Source: Agromyces agglutinans (GTDB taxonomy: Bacteria; Actinomycetota; Actinomycetes; Actinomycetales; Microbacteriaceae). Taken from it: a stretch of 64,000 bases of DNA. Shown piece by piece: positions 37,858-46,612 of this stretch. Position numbers and translations under genes: made by a program. The notes below the pieces were generated by a model that did not search any database, had not been told where the DNA came from, and was given only the letters and a program-made list of their open reading frames with translations. Position 1 is the first letter of the stretch. The number at the start of each line of letters is the position of its first letter. Where the stretch lies: the NCBI RefSeq assembly GCF_009647605.1, contig NZ_WJIF01000001.1, positions 355,655 to 419,654 on the forward strand. The letters are read 5' to 3'.

Positions 37858-40434
37858 ATGCCAGCAGCGAACCTCACCCGACTCGAGGCGGAGGCGCGCG
37901 CGGCCACCGTCAGCGCCCCGACGTACGACGTGACGCTCGACCTGACCGGCGAGACGACCTTCCGCTCGGAGACGCTCGCGCGCTTCCGTGCGACGCCGGG
38001 CGCGTCGACCTTCATCGAGGCGACCACGGTCGAGGTGCACGAGATCGTGCTCAACGGGCGCAGCCTCGACCTCGCCGCCGTGTCCGACGGGAGCCGCATC
38101 CGACTCGACGACCTCGCCGACGAGAACAAGGTGCGCGTGGTGTCCACGTGCGCCTACACGAACACCGGCGAGGGCCTGCACCGGTTCGTCGACCCCGTCG
38201 ACGGCGAGGCCTACCTGTACACCGAGTTCGCGGTCGCCGAGGCGAACCGGGTGTTCGCGGTGTTCGACCAGCCCGACCTCAAGGCCGGCGTCCGGTTCAC
38301 GATCACGGCACCCGCCCACTGGACGGTGCTCTCGAACGCCCCGAGTCCCGCGCCGACCGCCGTGCCGGGCACCGCGCCGCACGCCACGTGGGCGTTCGAG
38401 ACGGGCCCGGTGATCTCGAGCTACATCGTCGCGATCATCGCCGGGCCCTACGCGTCGTGGCACGACACGGCCACGAGCGTGGACGGCCGTGACGTGCCGC
38501 TCGGCCTCTTCACCCGGCGCTCGCTGGCCGAGTACGCGGAGCCCGAGGTGATGTTCGAGCTGGTGCGCCGCGGGCTCGAGTTCTACGAGGGGTCCTTCGG
38601 CGTGCCCTACCCCTACGGCAAGTACGACCAGATCTTCGTGCCCGAGTACAACTGGGGCGCCATGGAGAACGTGGGCGCCGTGACGTTCAACGAGTCCTAC
38701 CTGTTCCGCGCGCGCGTCTCCGACGCCCGCCGCGAACAGCGCGCGATCGTGGTGCTGCACGAGCTCAGCCACATGTGGTTCGGCAACTCGGTCACCATGC
38801 GCTGGTGGAACGACCTCTGGCTGAACGAGTCGTTCGCGACGTGGGCCTCGACCCTCGCGACGGCGCGGGTGACCGAGTTCACGGGCGTCTGGGCGACGTT
38901 CGCGAGCGACGAGAAGACGCACGCCGCCGAGCAGGACCAGCTGCCGTCGACGCATCCGATCGTCGCGGAGATCAGCGACCTCGCCGACGTCGAGGTGAAC
39001 TTCGACGCCATCACCTACGACAAGGGCGCCTCGGTGCTGAAGCAGTTGGTCGCGTGGGTGGGTCTCGAAGCCTTCCAGCGCGGGGTCGGCGCGTACCTGC
39101 GCGCCCACGGCGGCGGCAACGCGACCCTCGCCGACCTGCTCGCCGAGCTCGAGCTCGCCTCGGGCCGCGAGCTGTCGCGATGGTCGGCGCTGTGGCTCGA
39201 GACCGCGGGCGTCAACACGCTGCGAGCGGTCGTCGAGACGGATGACACGGACACGATCGTGTCGGCCCGCATCGAGCAGACGGCCAGCGCGGAACGCCCG
39301 ACGCTGCGCCCCCACCGGCTCGCGATCGGATGCTACGACCTGGTCGAGGGGCGGCTCATCCGCACGCACCGCGTCGAGCTCGACGTCGATGGGGCATCCA
39401 CCGACGTGCCGGGTCTCGCGGGCCGCCACCTTCCCGACCTGCTGCTGGTCAACGACGACGACCTGACCTACGCGAAGGTTCGGCTCGACGAGCGGTCGTT
39501 CAAGACGGCGATCGAGCACCTCGCCGAGATCGGCGACCCCGTCGCACGCGCCGTCATCCTCGGCTCGGCGTGGGACGCGGTGCGTGACGCCGAGTTGCCG
39601 GCCACCGAGTTCGTGAAGCTCGTGCTGCGCAGCGTGGGCCACGAGACGCAGTCGTCCGCCCGGGGGCTCGCGCTCGCCCGGCTCGAGCTCGCGCTCGGCC
39701 GCTACGTCGCCGACGAACGCCGCACCGAGGTCGCGGCCGACGCGGGCGACGCGATCTGGGCGCAGGCGGGCCTTGCGGCGCCCGGCTCCGACGGGCAGTT
39801 GCAGTTCGCGAAGGCGTTCACGCGCATCGCGTCGACGCCCGCGCACGCCGACGTGCTCGGCTCACTGCTCGACGGCCAGACCGTGCTGCCGGGCCTCGAG
39901 ATCGACCTCGACCTGCGCTGGGAGATCGTGATCGCGCGCGCCGCACTCGGCGCGGGCGGCGACGACGAGATCGACGCCGCGCTCGCGCTCGACGACACCG
40001 CGAAGGGTCGCCAGCTCGCCCACACCGCCCGTGCAGCCCGGCCCGACGAGGACGTCAAGCGGGCGGCCTTCCGGCAGGTGGCGACGGATGCCTCGCTCTC
40101 GAACGATCTGGCGCGCGCCATCGCCGAAGGGTGGCGACGAGCCGCGCCGGCGACCTTGCTCGCGTCGACGGTCGACGAGTACTTCGCGCTGCTGCAGGAG
40201 GTGTGGGCCGAGCGCAGCTTCACGATGGGCTCGCTCATCGTGACGCGGCTCTACCCGAGCCCGCTGGTCGACGAGGAGCTCGCCCGCCGCACGCGCGAGT
40301 GGCTCGCGGCGAACGCCGGCCCGGCGCCGCTCGTGCGGCTCGTGTCGGAGCAGCTCTCGGAGCTCGAGCGCGCGCTCGCGGCCCGCGCCCTCGACGCTCG
40401 CGAACTCGAAGAGCTCCCAGCCAGCGGAAAGTAG
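37858..40434 (+). CDS. pepN: Aminopeptidase N, second copy
   Basis: 858-residue M1 aminopeptidase, co-linear with the first copy over its whole length (N-termini PAANLTRLEAEARA and PGDNLTRLEAEERA). GAMEN is at about 267 (YNWGAMENVGAVTF) and the zinc motif HELSHMWFGN at about 300. All catalytic residues are kept, so both copies should be active. GGAGGG lies before the ATG. Differences around the active site (Trp for Ala before GAMEN, Ser for Ala in HELSH, Asn for Asp after the motif) suggest different specificity. It lies directly after the regulator gene. Confidence 0.95.
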   Translation: MPAANLTRLEAEARAATVSAPTYDVTLDLTGETTFRSETLARFRATPGASTFIEATTVEVHEIVLNGRSLDLAAVSDGSRIRLDDLADENKVRVVSTCAYTNTGEGLHRFVDPVDGEAYLYTEFAVAEANRVFAVFDQPDLKAGVRFTITAPAHWTVLSNAPSPAPTAVPGTAPHATWAFETGPVISSYIVAIIAGPYASWHDTATSVDGRDVPLGLFTRRSLAEYAEPEVMFELVRRGLEFYEGSFGVPYPYGKYDQIFVPEYNWGAMENVGAVTFNESYLFRARVSDARREQRAIVVLHELSHMWFGNSVTMRWWNDLWLNESFATWASTLATARVTEFTGVWATFASDEKTHAAEQDQLPSTHPIVAEISDLADVEVNFDAITYDKGASVLKQLVAWVGLEAFQRGVGAYLRAHGGGNATLADLLAELELASGRELSRWSALWLETAGVNTLRAVVETDDTDTIVSARIEQTASAERPTLRPHRLAIGCYDLVEGRLIRTHRVELDVDGASTDVPGLAGRHLPDLLLVNDDDLTYAKVRLDERSFKTAIEHLAEIGDPVARAVILGSAWDAVRDAELPATEFVKLVLRSVGHETQSSARGLALARLELALGRYVADERRTEVAADAGDAIWAQAGLAAPGSDGQLQFAKAFTRIASTPAHADVLGSLLDGQTVLPGLEIDLDLRWEIVIARAALGAGGDDEIDAALALDDTAKGRQLAHTARAARPDEDVKRAAFRQVATDASLSNDLARAIAEGWRRAAPATLLASTVDEYFALLQEVWAERSFTMGSLIVTRLYPSPLVDEELARRTREWLAANAGPAPLVRLVSEQLSELERALAARALDARELEELPASGK

Positions 40435-40437
40435 ACT
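40432..40437 (+). promoter_or_regulatory. -10 box of the MscS gene
   Basis: TAGACT includes the pepN stop codon and ends eight bases before the ATG of the channel gene. Confidence 0.4.
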
Positions 40438-40445
40438 TCCGAACG

Positions 40446-41540
40446 ATGCGATTCGAAGTTCCCCCCGACGCGCCCGATACGGTGCTCAGCCCAGACTTCT
40501 TCGCCGTCATCGGCACCTGGTGGGCTGACAACTGGGCCATCATGCTCGGCAAGCTCGTCTCGGTCATCCTGATCGTGGTGATCGCCCTGCTGATCCGCTG
40601 GGTGCTGCACTTCGTCATCGACCGGGTCGTGCAGCAGATCGTCTCGGGCGTGAAGAAGAAGCAGGACGTCACCGACACGCAGGCGCTGCAGGCGTCGCCG
40701 CTGGCGACCGTGCGGCTCGTGCAACGCACGCGCACGCTCGGCAACGTGCTCTCCAACGTCGTGAACGTCACCCTGTTCATCGTCGTCACGCTGATGATCG
40801 TCGCGACGATCAATCCCGACATCCTCGGGTCGTTCGCCCTGCTGTCGGCCGCGATCGGCGCGGGCCTCGGCTTCGGCGCCCAGAACATCGTGAAGGACGC
40901 CCTGAACGGCCTCTTCATGGTCGTCGAAGACCAACTGGGCGTCGGCGACGTCGTCGACCTCGGCCCGGCGACCGGCATCGTCGAGGAGGTCAGCATCCGC
41001 ATCACCAAGGTGCGCGACGTCAACGGCACGCTCTGGTTCGTGCGCAACGGCGAGATCCTACGCGTCGGCAACCTGTCGCAGGGCTGGGCGCGGGTCATCC
41101 TCGACGTCGCGGTGCCCTACGAGGCCGACATCGAGGCGGTCGAAGGCGAGATGCTGAAGACCGCGACCGAGCTCGCGCAGGTGCCCAAGTGGCGCTCGCG
41201 CATCCTCGACAAGCCCGAGGTGTGGGGCCTCGAGTCGATCTCCGACGACGCGATGGTCATCCGCATCGTGATGAAGGTGCGCACCTCGTCGAAGGACGAC
41301 GTCGCGCGCGAGCTGCGGGTGCGCCTCAAGCACGCGCTCGACGCCATGGACGTGAAGCTCCCGAGCCTCAGTTCCGTCGTGCTGAGCGGGTTCGAGGGCG
41401 CCACGCGCGTCAAGGGCGCGAAGCCGCCCAAGACCTCGCCGAACCGCGTGCTCGCGGGCGAGGCGACCCCCGCGAAGCGGCCGAAGGCGCCCCGCGCCCC
41501 GCGGTCTCCCAAGGCCCCGACGGAAGGCGGCGACGCGTGA
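40446..41540 (+). CDS. MscS-family mechanosensitive channel
   Basis: 364 residues. Helices lie at about residues 28-58 (MLGKLVSVILIVVIALLI), 100-122 and 125-150; the last is the pore helix with the Gly/Ala pattern SAAIGAGLGFGAQNIVKD. The cytoplasmic beta domain follows (VGDVVDLGPATGIVEEVSIR). The last 45 residues are Lys/Pro/Ala-rich and probably disordered. Such channels release solutes on osmotic down-shock. Its TGA overlaps the GTG of the haemoglobin gene. Confidence 0.93.
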   Translation: MRFEVPPDAPDTVLSPDFFAVIGTWWADNWAIMLGKLVSVILIVVIALLIRWVLHFVIDRVVQQIVSGVKKKQDVTDTQALQASPLATVRLVQRTRTLGNVLSNVVNVTLFIVVTLMIVATINPDILGSFALLSAAIGAGLGFGAQNIVKDALNGLFMVVEDQLGVGDVVDLGPATGIVEEVSIRITKVRDVNGTLWFVRNGEILRVGNLSQGWARVILDVAVPYEADIEAVEGEMLKTATELAQVPKWRSRILDKPEVWGLESISDDAMVIRIVMKVRTSSKDDVARELRVRLKHALDAMDVKLPSLSSVVLSGFEGATRVKGAKPPKTSPNRVLAGEATPAKRPKAPRAPRSPKAPTEGGDA

Positions 41541-41989
41541 CCGACCAGCACTCGGGTCCTGTACAGCCCGCGAACGTGCCGCTGCGCGGCAGCGAGCACG
41601 GGCCCGCACTCGGCGAGTCGTTCTACGACCAGGTCGGCGGCAGCGCGACCTTCGAGAAGCTCGTCACCGAGTTCTACCGCGGCGTCGCGGGCGACCCGGT
41701 GTTGAAGCCCATGTACCCCGAAGAGGACCTCGGGCCCGCCGCGCAGCGGCTCCAGCTCTTCCTCGAGCAGTACTGGGGCGGCCCGGGCACCTACAGCGAG
41801 CAGCGCGGGCACCCCCGCCTGCGGCTTCGGCACCAGCCCTTCAAGGTCAACCCCGACGCGCGCGACCGCTGGCTCGCGCACATGCGCGCGGCAGTCGATA
41901 CGCTGGACCTCCCCCCGCTCGCCGAGGAGGTCCTCTGGGACTACCTGCAGCGCGCCGCGTTCGCGATGGTCAACACCTTCGAGGACTGA
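41537..41989 (+). CDS. glbO: Truncated haemoglobin, group II (GlbO-like)
   Basis: 150 residues starting at a GTG that overlaps the channel gene by four bases. The proximal haem ligand is His in LRLRHQPFKV; YWGGPGTYSEQRGHPRL is the group II signature, Tyr in TEFYRGV is the B10 residue and Trp in RDRWLAHM corresponds to the G8 position. The N-terminal 25 residues are an extension without counterpart in short trHbs. In mycobacteria such proteins bind oxygen and detoxify NO or peroxides, often at the membrane. A flavin dehydrogenase gene follows 67 bases later. Confidence 0.93.
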   Translation: MTDQHSGPVQPANVPLRGSEHGPALGESFYDQVGGSATFEKLVTEFYRGVAGDPVLKPMYPEEDLGPAAQRLQLFLEQYWGGPGTYSEQRGHPRLRLRHQPFKVNPDARDRWLAHMRAAVDTLDLPPLAEEVLWDYLQRAAFAMVNTFED

Positions 41990-42056
41990 GCGTCTCGGCG
42001 GCGAGACCGCCCCCGCCCGCATCCGCCGTGCACCCGTCCGTGACGAAGGAGTCCCC

Positions 42057-43733
42057 GTGGCCGCAGCCGACCCCACCCGCAACCCCGACGCGATCATCGT
42101 CGGCGCCGGCCTCGCCGGCCTCGTCGCCGCAGCCGAGCTCGTCGACGCGGGCCGGCGTGTGCTCATCGTCGAACAGGAGCCGGCCGCGAGCCTCGGCGGC
42201 CAGGCGCACTGGTCATTCGGCGGGCTGTTCCTCGTGGACTCCCCCGAGCAGCGCCGCATGGGCGTCAAGGACTCGCTCGAGCTCGCGCGGCAGGACTGGG
42301 CGGGAACCGCCGGGTTCGACCGCGACGAAGACGAGTGGGGCCGCCGGTGGGCCGACGCGTACCTCGAGTTCGCCGCGGGCGAGAAGCGGGCCTGGCTGCA
42401 CGAGAAGGGCGTGCGGTTCTTCCCCGTGGTCGGTTGGGCCGAGCGCGGCGACGGGCGCCCGTCGGGCCACGGCAACTCGGTACCGCGCTTCCACATCACC
42501 TGGGGCACCGGGCCCGGCGTGCTCGCGCCCTTCGTCGGCCGCGTGAAGGCTGGCGAGGCGGCCGGACTCGTCGAGTTCCGCCACCGCCACCGCGTCGACG
42601 AGCTCATCGTCGAATCGGGTGCCGTCGTCGGCGTCCGCGGTGCCGTGCTGGCCGACGACGCTGCCGGGCGCGGCGAACCGAGCAACCGCGACGAGGTCGG
42701 GGAGTTCGAACTGCGCGCACCTGCCGTCGTCGTGGCATCCGGCGGCATCGGCGGCAACCCCGAACTCGTTCGTCAGTTCTGGCCCGAGCGCATGGGCGCG
42801 GCGCCCTCCGGGCTGCTCTCGGGCGTCCCCGCGCACGTCGACGGACGCATGCTCCCGATCGCCGAGCGTGCGGGAGCACGCCTCGTCAACGGCGACCGCA
42901 TGTGGCACTACACCGAGGGCATCACCAACTGGGACCCGGTGTGGCCGAACCACGGCATCCGCATCCTCCCCGGCCCCTCGTCGCTCTGGTTCGACGCGAC
43001 GGGCGCCCGGTTGCCCGTGCCGCTCTACCCGGGCTTCGACACGCTCGGCACGCTCGAGCACCTCGTGGCCACCGGGTACTCGCACTCGTGGTTCGTGCTC
43101 ACCCAGAAGATCATCGAGAAGGAGTTCGCGCTCTCGGGCAGCGAGCAGAATCCCGACCTCACCGGGAAAGACCTGAAGCTGCTCGCCCAGCGTGTGCGCG
43201 CCGGGGCGCCGGGGCCGGTCGAGGCGTTCAAGCAGCACGGGGTCGACTTCATCGTCGCCGACACGCTCCCCGAACTCCTCGAGGGCATGCGAGGGCTGTC
43301 GGGCGAGGCGCCGCTCGACACCGAACGCGTCGAACGCGAGATCCGGGCACGCGACCGCGAACTCGACAACGAGTTCTCCAAGGACCTGCAGCTCGCGGCG
43401 ATCCGGGCGGCGCGCCGGTACCGCGGCGACAAGCTCATCCGGGTCGCGACGCCGCACCGCATCCTCGACCCCGAAGCTGGGCCCCTGATCGCGGTCAAAC
43501 TGCACCTGCTGACCCGAAAGACCCTCGGCGGCATCCAGACCGACCTCGACTCGCGCGCGCTCGACGCGGCCGGCGCCCCGGTGCCCGGGCTCTACGCAGC
43601 CGGCGAGGCCGCCGGATTCGGCGGCGGCGGCGTGCACGGCTACCGCGCGCTCGAGGGCACCTTCCTCGGCGGATGCCTCTTCACGGGGCGTGCCGCCGGT
43701 CGTGCTATCGCGCGGAACGCGATGGGCTCGTAG
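42057..43733 (+). CDS. FAD-binding dehydrogenase (ketosteroid dehydrogenase-like)
   Basis: 558 residues of the succinate dehydrogenase/fumarate reductase flavoprotein superfamily. The N-terminal dinucleotide motif is IIVGAGLAGLVAAAEL, and the C-terminal FAD motif is YAAGEAAGFGGGGVHGYRAL followed by GTFLGGCLF. The central part is the substrate domain. The closest named relatives I can recall are the actinobacterial FAD-binding dehydrogenases annotated near KstD (3-ketosteroid 1-dehydrogenase), but the family is broad and the substrate is unknown. The GTG has AAGGAG in front. Confidence 0.85.
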   Translation: MAAADPTRNPDAIIVGAGLAGLVAAAELVDAGRRVLIVEQEPAASLGGQAHWSFGGLFLVDSPEQRRMGVKDSLELARQDWAGTAGFDRDEDEWGRRWADAYLEFAAGEKRAWLHEKGVRFFPVVGWAERGDGRPSGHGNSVPRFHITWGTGPGVLAPFVGRVKAGEAAGLVEFRHRHRVDELIVESGAVVGVRGAVLADDAAGRGEPSNRDEVGEFELRAPAVVVASGGIGGNPELVRQFWPERMGAAPSGLLSGVPAHVDGRMLPIAERAGARLVNGDRMWHYTEGITNWDPVWPNHGIRILPGPSSLWFDATGARLPVPLYPGFDTLGTLEHLVATGYSHSWFVLTQKIIEKEFALSGSEQNPDLTGKDLKLLAQRVRAGAPGPVEAFKQHGVDFIVADTLPELLEGMRGLSGEAPLDTERVEREIRARDRELDNEFSKDLQLAAIRAARRYRGDKLIRVATPHRILDPEAGPLIAVKLHLLTRKTLGGIQTDLDSRALDAAGAPVPGLYAAGEAAGFGGGGVHGYRALEGTFLGGCLFTGRAAGRAIARNAMGS

Positions 43734-43756
43734 CGGCGGGCCGGATCACGCACGCC

Positions 43757-43840
43757 TCGGCGGTCGAGGAGCCGCGCACGAGGTCGCGCCGGGCTCGGCG
43801 GTCGAGGAGCGCGCGACGAAGGAGCACGCGTATCGAGACC
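43757..43840. repeat. Intergenic repeat element, copy 2
   Basis: Two copies of TCGGCGGTCGAGGAGC (43757 and 43795) are followed by GCGTATCGAGACC, the reverse complement of the 13-mer found near 29552. It fills the gap between two convergent genes. Confidence 0.55.
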
Positions 43841-43850
43841 CCCGGTGCGG

Positions 43851-44531
43851 TCAGGACTTCAGGGTCCAGGGCTTGCGGCGCACGAGCACGTGCCCGCGCC
43901 GCGAACTGAGCCGGGTCCACGGACCCGTCTCGAACACCTGGATCGCGTCGTCGCCGAGGAAGCCGAGGCTGTAGGCGGCGAACGCCGCACCCGCCGGCAC
44001 GTACTCGATGCCGTCGACGCCGCGCCCCCAGACCTCGCTGCGCACGCGCTGCACGAGCTGCTCCCCCGTGCCGTCGGGAATCGCCTCCGCGACCTCGGCG
44101 ATGCCCGCGCGTGCCGCCGACTCGAGGGTCGGGGCATCCGTCTGCCCGATCGGCAACCAGCCGCCCCGCGGCGGCGAGATGCCGGCCCAGGTGACCGTGT
44201 TCACCTCGGGCGGCCTCGACATCGACACCGGGCGCGACTCGTCGTCCTCGCCGAACTCGCCGCGCGCCCGCACGATGCGCTCCACGAGCGATCGCATGGG
44301 CACCACGGCGTCGAAGTCCTCGGTGTCGACCAGGCCGAAGGTGCGCAGGCCGAGGACGGTCGGCGATTCGTCGAGGATGCCGCGCGGGTACAGGATCGCG
44401 GTGTACACGGCGAGGATGCCGGAGCCCGCGATGAGGCGGACGGAGCCGTCTTCGACGCGACCCGCCCGCTGCAGGTAGGTGTGCAGGTCGCCGAGCGAAA
44501 GGCTGTCGGCAAGCGTCAGTTGCTGGACCAT
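43851..44531 (-). CDS. Conserved hypothetical protein
   Basis: 226 residues, not recognised. It has no membrane segment or cysteine motif. The first 100 residues are mixed alpha/beta (LTLADSLSLGDLHTYLQRAGR; GSVRLIAGSGILAVYTAIL), then a Pro/Gly-rich centre (AGISPPRGGWLPIG), then a segment ending in LSSRRGHVLVRRKPW. Possible -10 TAGTTT lies nine bases before the ATG. Divergent from the acyl-CoA thioesterase tesB and convergent with the flavin dehydrogenase. The even codon use and clear start suggest a real gene. Confidence 0.75.
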   Translation of the reverse strand: MVQQLTLADSLSLGDLHTYLQRAGRVEDGSVRLIAGSGILAVYTAILYPRGILDESPTVLGLRTFGLVDTEDFDAVVPMRSLVERIVRARGEFGEDDESRPVSMSRPPEVNTVTWAGISPPRGGWLPIGQTDAPTLESAARAGIAEVAEAIPDGTGEQLVQRVRSEVWGRGVDGIEYVPAGAAFAAYSLGFLGDDAIQVFETGPWTRLSSRRGHVLVRRKPWTLKS

Positions 44532-44615
44532 CTCCTGTCTAAACTACCAACGGAGCGCCGCGGCCTCCGCCAGCGGCCGCACGGCCCGCGTGCGCCGCGC
44601 ACCGACGGAGGAACG

Positions 44616-45485
44616 ATGAACGGTCCCATCGACGGACTGATGAGCACCCTGCGCCTGACCGACACCGGCGCGCGAACCAACGAGGACATCTTCACGGGCC
44701 CCTCGCAGTGGATGCCCACCGGCCGCGTGTTCGGCGGCCAGGTGCTCGCCCAGTCGCTGATCGCCGCGACCAACACCGTCGAGCCCGACCGGCACCTGCA
44801 CTCGATGCACGGCTACTTCCTGCGCCCGGGTGACGTGGCGCACCCCATCACGTTCTCCGTCGACCGCATCCACGACGGCCGGTCGTTCTCGACGCGGCGC
44901 ACCCAGGCGTTCCAGCACGGCGTCCCGATCCTCTCGCTGATCGCGTCGTTCCAGACCGACGACGAGGGCCTCGAGCACCAGGCCGACCTGCCCGGCGACC
45001 TGCCCGACCCCGAGTCGCTGCCCTCGACCGCCGAGGTCATCGGCCACATCGAGCACGACGTCGCGAAGTACTGGTCGAGCGAGCGCGCGTTCGACGTGCG
45101 GCACGTGCCGTCGCCGATCTACCTGCGCGTCGACGGCGAGCACGTGCCCCGCCAGGCGGTCTGGATGAAGGCGATCGGCCGGCTGCCCGACGACCAGAAG
45201 CTGCACCGGGCCGCGCTCGCGTATGCGAGCGACTACTCGATCCTCGAGCCGGTGCTGCGAGCGCACGGCCTGCCGTGGGCGACCCCCGGCCTGAAGGTCG
45301 CGAGCCTCGACCACGCGATGTGGTGGCACCGCGACGCGCGGGTCGACGACTGGCTGCTGTACACCCAGGAGTCCCCGTCGGCCAGCGGCGGCAGAGGGCT
45401 GTCGCTCGGGCGCATCTACACGCGCGAGGGGCTCCTCGTCGCCTCCGTCGCCCAGGAGGGCATGGTGCGCGCGCCGCGCGGCTGA
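44616..45485 (+). CDS. tesB: Acyl-CoA thioesterase II
   Basis: 289 residues of the TesB double-hotdog family, which hydrolyses medium- and long-chain acyl-CoA to free acid and CoA. Family motifs are VFGGQVLAQSLIAA near residue 35, MHGYFLRPGD, DGRSFSTRRTQAFQ and, in the second hotdog, SLDHAMWWHRDARVDDWLLY. The start MNGPIDGLMSTLRL has a GGAGGAACG box. It would complement the fadAB genes of this window in acyl-CoA balance. It is monocistronic; the Rieske gene follows about 100 bases later. Confidence 0.93.
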   Translation: MNGPIDGLMSTLRLTDTGARTNEDIFTGPSQWMPTGRVFGGQVLAQSLIAATNTVEPDRHLHSMHGYFLRPGDVAHPITFSVDRIHDGRSFSTRRTQAFQHGVPILSLIASFQTDDEGLEHQADLPGDLPDPESLPSTAEVIGHIEHDVAKYWSSERAFDVRHVPSPIYLRVDGEHVPRQAVWMKAIGRLPDDQKLHRAALAYASDYSILEPVLRAHGLPWATPGLKVASLDHAMWWHRDARVDDWLLYTQESPSASGGRGLSLGRIYTREGLLVASVAQEGMVRAPRG

Positions 45486-45589
45486 CCCGTCTGGGCGGTT
45501 CCTGTGCAATCCGCCGATTCCCGGCCGGTTCGCGCCAGAATGGCTCCACGGGTGCCGTGCGCGGTCGCACGGCGAGGGGGCGGTGCACG

Positions 45590-46090
45590 ATGACGGATGC
45601 CACGGAACTCACTCGGCGGACGGTGCTGACGATCGGCGGAACCGGCGCGCTCGGGGGCGCGCTGGTGCTGACCGGCTGCGCGGCCGACGGGTCGACGCCC
45701 ACCGAGACGGATGCCACGGCGTCGACGACGCCACCAGCTTCCGCCGATGCGGCGCCGTCGACGGAGCCCGGCGCCGATGCCGGGGCCGGGGCTGGAGCCG
45801 CCGGCATCGCCGCGCTGTCGGAGGTGCCCGTCGGCGGGAGCATCGCCGTCGAGATCGACGGCGAGCCGGCACTGCTGGCGCAGCCCGAAGCGGGCCGGGT
45901 CGTGGCGTACAGCGCGATCTGCACGCACCAGCAGTGCGTGGTCGCGGCCGCGGGCGATGTCTTCGAGTGCCCCTGCCACGGGTCGGTGTTCGAGGCCGCC
46001 ACCGGTAACGTCATGCAGGGCCCCGCACTCGACCCGCTGAACCCGATCGAGGTGCGCGTCGAGGGCGACCAGGTCGTCGCGGGAAGCTGA
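45590..46090 (+). CDS. Rieske [2Fe-2S] lipoprotein with Tat signal
   Basis: 166 residues. The N-terminus ELTRRTVLTIGGTGALG is a twin-arginine signal and is followed by the lipobox-like LTGC, so the protein should be exported folded and lipid-anchored. After a Thr/Ala-rich linker comes the Rieske domain: Cys111-Thr-His113 and Cys127-Pro-Cys129-His130 bind the cluster, and Cys116 with Cys129 can form the stabilising disulphide. It is too short for the bc1 Rieske subunit and has no bc1 genes around. Its stop overlaps the start of a DUF2231 membrane protein by one base, which suggests an electron-transfer pair. Confidence 0.92.
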   Translation: MTDATELTRRTVLTIGGTGALGGALVLTGCAADGSTPTETDATASTTPPASADAAPSTEPGADAGAGAGAAGIAALSEVPVGGSIAVEIDGEPALLAQPEAGRVVAYSAICTHQQCVVAAAGDVFECPCHGSVFEAATGNVMQGPALDPLNPIEVRVEGDQVVAGS

Positions 46091-46593
46091 TGGACTACGT
46101 CTTCCAGGATCTGCCGCTGCACGTCCTGCTCGTGCACGTCGTCATCGTGGCGACGCCGTTGCTCGCACTCGCCCTCGTCGTCGCGGGTGCCTGGCCCGCA
46201 GCACGCCGGGTGCTCTGGGCGCCCTGCCTGGTCGGCGCCGCGGTGCTGGTGCCGCTCGCGCTGGTCACCATCGAGGCCGGCAAGTGGCTCGAGCAGCGCG
46301 TGCCGCCGGCGCCGTTGATCCAGGAGCACACCGCACAGGGCGAGGACATCGTGCCGTGGGTCATCGCCATCGCGGTGGTCGCCGCGGCCCTCGCGGCGTG
46401 GTCGGTGCTCGAGCTCGTCGCTCGGCGGCGCGATCGCTCGATCGGCCGTGGCGCGGTCGTCGGCGCGAGCGTCGTGCTCACGCTCGCAGCCCTCGTCGTC
46501 GGCGCCGGCGCCACGTGGACGATCGTGCAGATCGGCGAGTCGGGCAGCCGAGCGGTATGGGAGGGCGGGTTCAGCGACGAGCCGCTGGAGTGA
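46090..46593 (+). CDS. DUF2231 family membrane protein
   Basis: 167 residues with four membrane helices. The first carries LPLHVLLVHVVIVATPLL, with two His one helix-turn-multiple apart, the DUF2231 signature; a charged loop with a further His (LIQEHTAQGEDIVPW) lies between helices 2 and 3. The family is sometimes fused to Rieske domains, and here the Rieske gene overlaps it by one base. His pairs could bind haem, though this is only inferred. The likely role is a membrane redox partner for the Rieske lipoprotein. Confidence 0.85.
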   Translation: MDYVFQDLPLHVLLVHVVIVATPLLALALVVAGAWPAARRVLWAPCLVGAAVLVPLALVTIEAGKWLEQRVPPAPLIQEHTAQGEDIVPWVIAIAVVAAALAAWSVLELVARRRDRSIGRGAVVGASVVLTLAALVVGAGATWTIVQIGESGSRAVWEGGFSDEPLE

Positions 46594-46612
46594 GGAGCGA
46601 CAGGGCCCCGGC

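Noticed and set aside
37777-39846. 689-codon minus-strand open frame opposite the second pepN
   Set aside because: Shadow; no motif or start signal.
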